This document shows positions 1-4,985 of a stretch of DNA of 6,959 bases, piece by piece. The stretch is from Bifidobacteriaceae bacterium. GTDB lineage: Bacteria > Actinomycetota > Actinomycetes > Actinomycetales > WQXJ01. Every line of letters begins with the position of its first letter. Positions within the stretch are counted from its first letter, which is position 1. The stretch is taken from positions 1 through 6,959 of the forward strand of contig JAIRNM010000379.1 in assembly GCA_031258055.1 (NCBI GenBank), in the 5' to 3' direction. A program made the position numbers and the translations under genes. The notes under the pieces are model-generated. The model did no database searches and was not told the origin of the DNA. It worked only from the letters and a program-made list of their open reading frames with translations.

Positions 1-185
1 GCCCGAATCTTTGTCGAATGAGCGGAGTTTCGGCTTCTCGGGGGCCCCGCAAACGATCCCCCCGTAGTGAGGAGTTTTTGTGGGGTCTGCTAGGACGGTT
101 TGAGGATCTTCGCTGTCGAAGCACGCTGTAGGCGGTGCCTTCGATTTAGCCTAGGTTCCATCAACAGTCCCCCACGAGCACATCT
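1..185. other. Non-coding upstream region with an imperfect long-range hairpin
   Basis: I see no convincing gene here. Plus-strand frames open at the left edge stop at 65-67 and 128-130 and have no recognisable product, so at most they are the tail of an off-window gene. Bases 80-175 can fold on themselves: GTGGGG at 80-85 pairs with CCCCAC at 170-175, CTAGG at 90-94 pairs with CCTAG at 150-154, and CGAAG at 117-121 can pair either with CTTCG at 108-112 (four-base loop) or with CTTCG at 139-143. The last two pairings exclude each other. This may be part of the 5' leader of the sortase gene or a small RNA. I do not recognise it as a tRNA, tmRNA, SRP RNA or RNase P RNA. No strong -35/-10 pair could be picked out. 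Confidence 0.35.
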
Positions 186-220
186 GGCCGGGGGTCGCGA
201 TAGCGGCCCCCGGCCTTCTT
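186..220 (+). terminator. Perfect 13-bp stem-loop with short T-rich tail (terminator or attenuator)
   Basis: GGCCGGGGGTCGC at 186-198 pairs with GCGGCCCCCGGCC at 203-215 (one T-G wobble) around a GATA loop, followed by TTCTT. This is a very stable GC-rich stem, but the T tract is short. It could end an upstream transcript. Only 11 bases separate the stem from the sortase ribosome binding site, which leaves no room for a promoter, so the sortase mRNA probably includes this hairpin. It may therefore act as an attenuator or mRNA-stabilising element rather than a simple terminator. Confidence 0.55.
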
Positions 221-226
221 AGCGGC

Positions 227-233
227 AAAGGAG
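227..233 (+). promoter_or_regulatory. Ribosome binding site deciding the TTG start of the sortase
   Basis: AAAGGAG lies 7 bases before the TTG at 241. This spacing supports TTG as the true start. The next in-frame ATG, at residue 44, would still leave the membrane anchor intact but has no comparable site. Confidence 0.7.
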
Positions 234-240
234 TCATAGG

Positions 241-1146
241 TTGAGTGAGGAACCGCGCCAGGAGCCGTCCTGGTCCGAGTTGCTTGACGGCTCCGAGTTC
301 GGGATTGACCACCCGAAGGGTGACGCTAAGCACCAACGCCGCGGCGAAGACGCCGAGGATACCAGGGGTATGGCTGTCAGCCAGACTCGCAGCGACCGCC
401 GGAAAGCTAGTCGGCGCGGTCGACGCGGGCGCCGCGCCATCATCTACGTTATCTCAGGTTTAGCGGCGGTGACCGTCGCGGCTTGGGCTGTGATCATCGT
501 CGCCGGCGGCGGCTGGAGTGGGGAGTCCAAGAACCAGACCGTGACTGAAACCGACAACTCGGCGGTGTCCGTTTTTGGGATTGACCCTCCCCCGCCAGAC
601 GTTCCCTCCTTGCCGACCCATCTAACGATCGGCGCCATCGGTGTGGACACGGACATCTTGCCCTATACCGTCGAGGACGCCAAGACCGGTTCGGACCTGC
701 GCAGCGGACAGCCCTGCTACCAAGACGGAACTATCGTTTGCATTGATCCGCCCTCGCCCGACCTGGTCTATTGGCAGGTCGGCGGCGAGGCGGGAGTGAA
801 CTGGGGCGACATGCCGGGGGCTGACTCCAACGGCACCGTTTATCTGCACGGGCACTCCGGTGACCCATCTAACAAGCTGGTCTTCAACGACTTGCCCAAC
901 CTTCAGCCCGGCGACACGGCCGAGATTTCGACCGAATACGGTGTCTTTGTGTACACCGTCGAAAGCGTCCGGAACATTCCTAAAGACGACTATCCCTATG
1001 ACGAAGAAGTACTTGCACAGGTCCCCGGACGTCTCTTACTGGTCACCTGCTTCCACGGCGCTGGCGCTGACTTGATCAACGGTTCTTCCAACGACAACAC
1101 CGTTGTCACCCTCCAAATGACCGACAACCGCCCACTCGACAGCTAA
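241..1146 (+). CDS. Membrane-anchored sortase, class E/F-like, without an obvious catalytic arginine
   Basis: Sortases are cell-surface transpeptidases that cleave a C-terminal sorting signal and join the protein to the cell wall or to a pilin. This 301-residue product has a charged, probably cytoplasmic N-terminus (1-65, ending in a basic RRGRRGRR cluster), one transmembrane helix at about 66-88, a linker, and a sortase core from about 125 to 293. Seen motifs are PG at 192-193 followed by VYLHGHS, giving the catalytic His at 205, and LLLVTC, giving the catalytic Cys at 270. The 65-residue spacing fits the family. The terminal strand NDNTVVT resembles the DNVVV strand of class E/F enzymes. 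The stretch after Cys270 has no arginine, whereas family members normally have one within about 8-16 residues. Two extra cysteines (159, 167) lie nearby. The LCP gene starts 11 bases downstream. The fold assignment is firm; the class and activity are inferred. No sorting-signal substrate is visible in the window. Confidence 0.88.
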   Translation: MSEEPRQEPSWSELLDGSEFGIDHPKGDAKHQRRGEDAEDTRGMAVSQTRSDRRKASRRGRRGRRAIIYVISGLAAVTVAAWAVIIVAGGGWSGESKNQTVTETDNSAVSVFGIDPPPPDVPSLPTHLTIGAIGVDTDILPYTVEDAKTGSDLRSGQPCYQDGTIVCIDPPSPDLVYWQVGGEAGVNWGDMPGADSNGTVYLHGHSGDPSNKLVFNDLPNLQPGDTAEISTEYGVFVYTVESVRNIPKDDYPYDEEVLAQVPGRLLLVTCFHGAGADLINGSSNDNTVVTLQMTDNRPLDS

Positions 1147-1157
1147 CGGTTGGCCAA

Positions 1158-2372
1158 ATGGCTCCAACCGATCTTCCCCATCCGCCCGCGGGCGACGACC
1201 GCTCGTCCGACGGACCTGCCCCGGCCTCAGCCGCGGGGTCTAAGACGCCAGACCCAGAACTAGCCTCACCTGAGCGGTCGGACCTTTTGCCTGCCCTGGA
1301 CCGGCCGGAGGACAAGGAGACGGGCGAGACGACGGCATCGTCCCCAGACCACCCAGAAGACGAGGAGCGGGGCGACGCGGCGGAACCGGCCAAGTCGCCG
1401 CCCAAGCGGCCGATAAAGCACCGCCGAATCCGGAAACTGGCCGCCATCTTGGGCGTCGCGGCGTTGACAGTGGTGCTGGGGCTGTCGGCCGATGCCGCCG
1501 CCCTCACCGTCCGCATTGAGCGTTTCGACATCCCCGCCTCCGTCAGCGCCGCCCACGGCGAAACCTGGGTTGTGGTCGGGACCGACTCTCGTTACTACAA
1601 ACCGGAAGGCCGCGACATCTACCAAGAGGGCGGCATTCCGGGCGGAATTGGCGAGCGGGCGGACATTGTGTTGGTGGTTCTGATCGTCCCAGGCGAAGCG
1701 GCGCGCATCCTGTCCATCCCCCGCGACCTGATATTGCCGCAGAGCGCCGAGGGTTCTTTCGAACGCCTGGCGTCCGCCCTTGAACTGGGCGAACCGGAAC
1801 TGGTCCACGCGCTCTGCGCCGGGCTTGGCATCCCAACCGACCATATGGTCAAGGTCACCCTGCGCGGTTTCGTCGAAACGGTGGACGCGCTCGGCGGGCT
1901 AACCATAAACCTGCCCTATTCGACGCGCGACTTCTATTCCTTCCTGGAGCCGACCGGCGCTGGCGTCCAGACCTTCGACGGCGACACAGCCTTGTCTTTT
2001 GTCCGCTCGCGCCATCCCGAATACCTGATTGGCGAGCGCTGGTATGAGGCCGACCTACAGGAAGGCTCTAGCCTCAGAACCGCCAACGCCGCGGTCGCGC
2101 TGTCGGCGCTGCAGCAGGCAGCACGCACCGCTTTGGTCAATCCGGTCAAGGCGCAACGCGCGGCCTGGGCCGTGTCCGGAGGCTTCCAACTTGACAGCGG
2201 CACCTCGCTCTGGTCGCTGGCGCGGCTGGCGCGGGCAGCTAGCAACGCCCAGTTCATCGCCCTGCCCGCCCAAGCCACCGGCACCGAACTGGCCGTGGTG
2301 CCAGACGATTCCACCTTCGCCGCCCTCAGCGCCGCCGGTTTCGCGCCCGGTTCGTGTCAGGTGTCGCCCTGA
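1158..2372 (+). CDS. LytR-CpsA-Psr (LCP) family cell-wall glycopolymer ligase
   Basis: LCP enzymes sit on the outer membrane face and transfer lipid-linked glycopolymers (teichoic acids, arabinogalactan, capsule) onto peptidoglycan. The 404-residue product has a disordered Pro/Glu/Asp-rich N-terminus (1-85), a basic KRPIKHRRIRK segment, one membrane helix at about 94-116 and an LCP domain at about 135-325. Visible family motifs are GTDSR (141-145), RADIVLVV (from 167), SIPRD (186-190), GFVETVDALGG (237-247) and ALSFVRSRH (278-286); these hold the Asp and Arg residues that bind metal and pyrophosphate. The later D-x-x-R-x-x-RQQ motif is poorly matched: the equivalent stretch reads LQEGSSLRTANAAV. 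The C-terminal 75 residues are short and end near a lone Cys400. The ATG lies 11 bases after the sortase stop and has no clear ribosome binding site, suggesting an operon with translational coupling. Confidence 0.9.
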   Translation: MAPTDLPHPPAGDDRSSDGPAPASAAGSKTPDPELASPERSDLLPALDRPEDKETGETTASSPDHPEDEERGDAAEPAKSPPKRPIKHRRIRKLAAILGVAALTVVLGLSADAAALTVRIERFDIPASVSAAHGETWVVVGTDSRYYKPEGRDIYQEGGIPGGIGERADIVLVVLIVPGEAARILSIPRDLILPQSAEGSFERLASALELGEPELVHALCAGLGIPTDHMVKVTLRGFVETVDALGGLTINLPYSTRDFYSFLEPTGAGVQTFDGDTALSFVRSRHPEYLIGERWYEADLQEGSSLRTANAAVALSALQQAARTALVNPVKAQRAAWAVSGGFQLDSGTSLWSLARLARAASNAQFIALPAQATGTELAVVPDDSTFAALSAAGFAPGSCQVSP

Positions 2373-2580
2373 GCGCAGCCCCCGGCGCGGTGTTCTTAGC
2401 CGACGCAGCGGCTTGAACCGTCGATGCCGCCGGGTCGCCCTAGCCGCCGCGATGCGCCGGGGAACACGCCGACACCACTTGGGTTGCACGGCACCGCGCG
2501 AAGCCTTTCGCCATCCCGCGATCCTACGACTGGCCGCGGGATGACAAGGGGAGTCCGCGCGGGCGTTGTCCGACCGCCAC
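2373..2580. other. Convergent intergenic region
   Basis: This is the gap between the stop of the LCP gene (plus strand) and the stop of the 114-residue gene (minus strand). ORFs here have poor composition and no recognisable product. A small inverted repeat, AGCCG at 2398-2402 with CGGCT at 2409-2413, lies just after the LCP stop, and a larger one lies at 2512-2543. Confidence 0.6.
2512..2543. terminator. 9-bp inverted repeat between convergent genes, possible bidirectional terminator
   Basis: CATCCCGCG at 2512-2520 is the exact reverse complement of CGCGGGATG at 2535-2543, with a 14-base loop. Its place between two converging genes suits a shared transcription end. No T tract follows on either strand, so classic intrinsic termination is uncertain; T-less GC-rich hairpins are common in high-GC actinobacteria. 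Confidence 0.4.
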
Positions 2581-2925
2581 TTAAGCGCTGGGTACGTCGC
2601 CTTTTCTTTGCGCCTCGCGGACAATAGCGGTGGCCTCAGTTAGGTTCTGAGCCGTTACTTCACGCACTCTGGCAGCCTCGCGGCTGCGGTCCAATCCCGA
2701 GATGATCTCAAAGAACGTGGTGCGGCCCATGTCGATCCGCTGCTGCAGCCGCTGCCAGTCGGGCCCGGCTTCGCCGGAGCGGCGCCGACGCGCCACCTCT
2801 TCTTCCTTCTTGGCTCTTTCCGCTGCCAGGGGAGCCGTCTCAGCACGCAATCCGGCGGCCATCTTCAGCAAACGCGCGGTGTCCTCGCGCGCGGCGATTA
2901 TCGCGGCGCTTCGACTCACAGCCAC
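2581..2925 (-). CDS. Small charged, all-helical protein at the end of the type VII-like operon
   Basis: I do not recognise a family. From the GTG at 2925 the product is 114 residues with no signal peptide, membrane segment or cysteine. It appears to form two long amphipathic helices (about 3-48 and 57-107) joined at GEAGPDW. The first ends in a highly charged ERAKKEEEVARRRR segment, and the second contains MGRTTFFEIISGLDRSREAA. A helical hairpin of this size suggests a partner or chaperone for the helical secretion clients encoded upstream, which is inference. The GTG is preferred because AAAGGAG lies 11 bases before it. The frame is open to a TTG at 3030, but those extra 35 residues are Pro/Cys-rich, look unlike the rest and lack a ribosome binding site. 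It is separated from the 248-residue gene by 126 bases, so it may have its own promoter. Confidence 0.72.
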   Translation of the reverse strand: MAVSRSAAIIAAREDTARLLKMAAGLRAETAPLAAERAKKEEEVARRRRSGEAGPDWQRLQQRIDMGRTTFFEIISGLDRSREAARVREVTAQNLTEATAIVREAQRKGDVPSA

Positions 2926-2936
2926 AATCCGCTCAA

Positions 2937-2943
2937 CTCCTTT
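2937..2943 (-). promoter_or_regulatory. Ribosome binding site deciding the GTG start at 2925
   Basis: The minus strand reads AAAGGAG here, 11 bases before the GTG at 2925 and 17 before a second in-frame GTG at 2919. The spacing is slightly long but is the best signal near this gene. It argues against the upstream TTG at 3030. Confidence 0.55.
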
Positions 2944-3051
2944 CGCGAACGGCAACGGCCCGGAATTCTGGCGGTAGGGCTGGGACTTGCCGTATTGGGG
3001 CACCGCACAAGAATGGAGACTAGCAGACAACGGGTACGGGTCGGGAGCGGT

Positions 3052-3798
3052 TTACCAGCCATTGGATCCTCCGCCCAGGCCCGTGGCGGCGCTGATCGCT
3101 TCAGCCGACTGCCGACTGAGGTTCCCTGAGGATTGGATTGCTTTGACAGCGAGTTGGATGGTGTCCAAGACGTCCATCAGAATGGCGACGCACTCCTTGA
3201 TCTTGCTGATCACCTTTAGGGCGGTCTTGATGGCAAGTATTGCATTGTTGGCTGTGGACAGCACCATGGGTGTGCTAGCCATAGCGGTCGCCGTAGCGGC
3301 TGGTACTCCTAGAAGTGGGATCGCCAGCTCCTCCAGGATGATCATTCCGACCTCGATTATCAAGTTGATCGCCGCGATCACGCACTCAGCCGCGGCTTGA
3401 CCACATTCGACTGCCGCGTCCAACATCTCCGCCATTTCCTGCGCGGCGTCCGGATAGCCCTGCATCGACTCGATGTATTCAGCCAACTGCTGTTTGAAAG
3501 CGTCAGCCGACTGGCCGTCCCAGCCGCCATCGACTCGGCTGCTCAAGGATTCCAGATCGCTGATCACCGCGCCCACCGCTTGCCCCGAGCAACGCCAAGC
3601 TGCCCCAGCAGTGGTCAACGCCGCCCAATCGCCGAAGAACGGCTTAAACACCCACTCCTCAAGCGGGCTATAGCCCAAGATCATGTCCGCGACCTTGTCG
3701 ATACAGGTGGCGAAACAACCAACCTGCGCCTCAATCTGCGCCTCTAGATCGATGACTCCCTCAGCCGGGTCAGTCAAATAGGCTGTAGCGTCACTCAT
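3052..3798 (-). CDS. WXG-motif type VII secretion substrate-like protein with hydrophobic helical C-terminal half
   Basis: The 248-residue product has an extended helical N-terminal region with a W-x-G turn (WDG at 93-95) between two helices: a preceding helix with AVGAVISDLESLSSRVD and a following helix with SADAFKQQLAEYIESM. This is the arrangement of WXG100/ESX proteins, secreted as helical hairpins by type VII systems. It is about 2.5 times the length of a WXG100 protein. Residues 128-215 form a strongly hydrophobic, Ala/Ile/Val-rich section (two or three possible membrane-inserting helices at about 138-160, 162-185 and 186-212), and the end is Gly/Ser-rich. No toxin domain is recognisable. 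The consensus YxxxD/E export signal is not found after the WXG turn. Six cysteines (28, 32, 70, 132, 139, 203) are unusual for the family. The ATG overlaps the upstream gene by 8 bases, implying translational coupling. Confidence 0.78.
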   Translation of the reverse strand: MSDATAYLTDPAEGVIDLEAQIEAQVGCFATCIDKVADMILGYSPLEEWVFKPFFGDWAALTTAGAAWRCSGQAVGAVISDLESLSSRVDGGWDGQSADAFKQQLAEYIESMQGYPDAAQEMAEMLDAAVECGQAAAECVIAAINLIIEVGMIILEELAIPLLGVPAATATAMASTPMVLSTANNAILAIKTALKVISKIKECVAILMDVLDTIQLAVKAIQSSGNLSRQSAEAISAATGLGGGSNGW

Positions 3799-4864
3799 CG
3801 CCAGACACCCCCCGCGCGACGATAGGCCAAGTCAAATGCAACTCAACAGACGGACCAGCGGTCTCAATAGGCACAGACACGAAATCCAACTCGCCGTTGG
3901 ACAACTCCCATTTGAACTCCCTGTCACGTGGCAAAGACGGCAACCACTGGTCGCGGCCCTCCCAGGCCGTTTTCAGATCCTCCGCCGAACGCCCAAGCGG
4001 GTCAGTTTCGGAATACTCCTCCCAAAACGAATCGGGCGGGTTATAGGACGGCCCGTCCGTCAAACCAGCCTCGGGCGCCTCCCCAAGGTTCACCGTCGAA
4101 TCGTCTCCGGGCCCATACGGGCCATCGTCGACCGCGTAACCTGGGCCTCGATACACCGGCGACCGGTACGGCATTAGATAGTAGCGACCTTCACCGTTCT
4201 CTGGGTCCTCCGGGACCCGCACGACATAGTCGTCTTGGTCACGCCGCCACTCTTCCCATTCCTTCTCGCGTTCCTCCCATTCCTTCTCGCGTTCCTCCCA
4301 CTCACGTTCGCGCTCTTCCCATTCGCGTTCTCTTTCCTCCCATTCACGCTCACGCTGCTCCCACTCGTCATCGATCGGCGAGGTGGGATCTGGCGTAGAA
4401 CCGCCACCACCGATAGAACCGCCACCACCGATAGAACCGCCGCCACCGATAGAACCGCCACCACCGATAGAACCGCCGCCCCCGCCGCCCGGTCCCGGTT
4501 CAGGATTCGGTTCGGGTTCAGGATCCGGTTCGGCGTAGCCGTCATCTTCGTCGATTTCGTCTTCGATGTCTTTGATCTTGTCTTGGATCAAATCCTCGAC
4601 ATCTTGGAATAACGCGTTGGTGTATTCAACCTTGTCCGCCAAACGGTGGCCGCCCGCGGCGACTTGCCGCATCGCGTCACAGATCGCGGACTTAGCGGGA
4701 CCGTATTGCCCCGCCGCCGATTGCAGCAGATACCCGAAGGAACCCTCCACGCCGCAATGCTGATTGACGTAACCGCCAATGGTATCCAAGTCATCCGCGT
4801 CAGCATCCAAGCCGCTGCTCAAAGCAGCCAACACGGTACTGTCGAACTTGACTAAGTCACTCAA
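3791..4864 (-). CDS. EspC-like secreted-protein N-terminus with GGGGSI linker, tryptophan heptads and unknown C-terminal region
   Basis: Numbering is from the TTG start (357 residues). Residues 1-95 are helical with a LVKFDSTVLAALSSGLDAD-type start, a Cys pair (37, 62) and a second long helix, resembling the EspC/WXG-like N-terminal modules of actinobacterial type VII clients. An acidic then Pro-Glu stretch follows (about 97-125, with repeated EPDPEP/EPNPEP), then five GGGGS units separated by Ile (128-156), then six heptads WEERERE/WEEREKE (168-209) likely to form a rigid charged helix. The last 148 residues are Tyr/Pro/Asp-rich and unrecognised, ending in an apparently stranded segment (KWELSNGELDFVSVPIET). 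There is no signal peptide or LPXTG. The stop overlaps the next gene by 8 bases. An in-frame ATG at 4873 adds three residues but directly abuts the ribosome binding site. Secretion by a type VII system is inferred; function is unknown. Confidence 0.75.
   Translation of the reverse strand: MSDLVKFDSTVLAALSSGLDADADDLDTIGGYVNQHCGVEGSFGYLLQSAAGQYGPAKSAICDAMRQVAAGGHRLADKVEYTNALFQDVEDLIQDKIKDIEDEIDEDDGYAEPDPEPEPNPEPGPGGGGGGSIGGGGSIGGGGSIGGGGSIGGGGSTPDPTSPIDDEWEQREREWEEREREWEEREREWEEREKEWEEREKEWEEWRRDQDDYVVRVPEDPENGEGRYYLMPYRSPVYRGPGYAVDDGPYGPGDDSTVNLGEAPEAGLTDGPSYNPPDSFWEEYSETDPLGRSAEDLKTAWEGRDQWLPSLPRDREFKWELSNGELDFVSVPIETAGPSVELHLTWPIVARGVSGDE
4247..4363 (-). repeat. 21-bp tandem repeat encoding tryptophan-marked charged heptads
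   Basis: Tryptophan codons recur every 21 bases with first bases at 4363, 4342, 4321, 4300, 4279 and 4258, plus an extra one at 4249. Each unit encodes WEERERE or WEEREKE. Two adjacent units (about 4254-4300) are identical at DNA level, which suggests recent duplication. The others differ mostly at third codon positions, so the peptide pattern is conserved while the DNA has drifted. Confidence 0.95.
4394..4489 (-). repeat. 18-bp tandem repeat encoding GGGGSI linker units
   Basis: On the plus strand the unit GATAGAACCGCCACCACC recurs about five times with few changes (some units have GCC for ACC). On the coding strand this gives GGGGSI repeated, ending GGGGST. It lies in frame between the helical N-terminal module and the heptad region, so it is a flexible linker that can expand or contract by slippage without a frameshift. 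Confidence 0.95.
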
Positions 4865-4873
4865 CCCAGTCAT

Positions 4874-4879
4874 CTCCTT
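4874..4879 (-). promoter_or_regulatory. Ribosome binding site favouring the TTG start at 4864
   Basis: The minus strand reads AAGGAG immediately before the ATG at 4873 with no spacer, too close for that ATG to be used with this site. The in-frame TTG three codons later sits 9 bases away, a normal spacing. The upstream sortase gene also uses TTG, so such a start is credible. Confidence 0.55.
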
Positions 4880-4883
4880 CCGT

Positions 4884-4970
4884 CTAATCGTTCAGCCGAC
4901 GCGGATTCGCGCCGACCTGGACCGGCCACCAAGCGGGGTGGGCGCCTTTGACCACCATCCAACCCGGCAC
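4884..4970 (-). CDS. Possible 28-residue tryptophan-rich small ORF between two operon genes
   Basis: The 119-base gap between the 476-residue gene and the EspC-like gene is unusually long for this compact operon and contains a short ORF starting GTG at 4970 and ending TAG at 4884-4886. Its product includes PGWMVVKGAHPAWWPVQVG and carries three tryptophans. GAGGAG at 4980-4985 lies 9 bases before the GTG and overlaps the TGA stop of the preceding gene, a layout typical of translational coupling. About 79% of its codons end in G or C, in keeping with real genes here, but so short a sample proves little. The frame stays open far upstream inside the previous gene, so this could be a chance ORF. 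No family recognised. Confidence 0.33.
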   Translation of the reverse strand: MPGWMVVKGAHPAWWPVQVGANPRRLND

Positions 4971-4979
4971 CGGCACAGT

Positions 4980-4985
4980 CTCCTC
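4980..4985 (-). promoter_or_regulatory. GAGGAG site overlapping the stop codon of the 476-residue gene
   Basis: The minus strand reads GAGGAG, and its first two bases are the last two of the TGA stop at 4984-4986. It is followed by possible GTG starts at 4976 (3-base spacing) and 4970 (9-base spacing). It is the main evidence for a translated small ORF in this gap. Confidence 0.35.

Noticed and set aside
80..220. Possible known structured RNA (6C RNA, 6S RNA, tRNA-like or c-di-AMP riboswitch)
   Set aside because: There is a CCCCCC run at 59-64 and a CCCCC run at 169-173, but neither sits in a convincing hairpin loop. No tRNA T-arm, 6S closing-stem or riboswitch consensus could be matched by eye, so I left it as an unassigned structured leader.
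2055..2624. 189-residue minus-strand ORF across the LCP gene end
   Set aside because: It overlaps a clearly conserved LCP coding region, is Arg-rich and has no recognisable domain or convincing ribosome binding site.
3017..3022. TAGTCT on the minus strand as a -10 element for the 114-residue gene
   Set aside because: It fits TANNNT, but no -35 hexamer lies at 16-18 bases and such hexamers arise often by chance.
3052..3798. Polymorphic toxin with a C-terminal nuclease or similar domain
   Set aside because: The C-terminal half is hydrophobic helix and a Gly/Ser end, with no catalytic motif and no immunity gene obvious downstream.
4394..4489. CRISPR array
   Set aside because: The repeats are directly tandem with no spacers, have an 18-bp period, and are in frame within a coding region.
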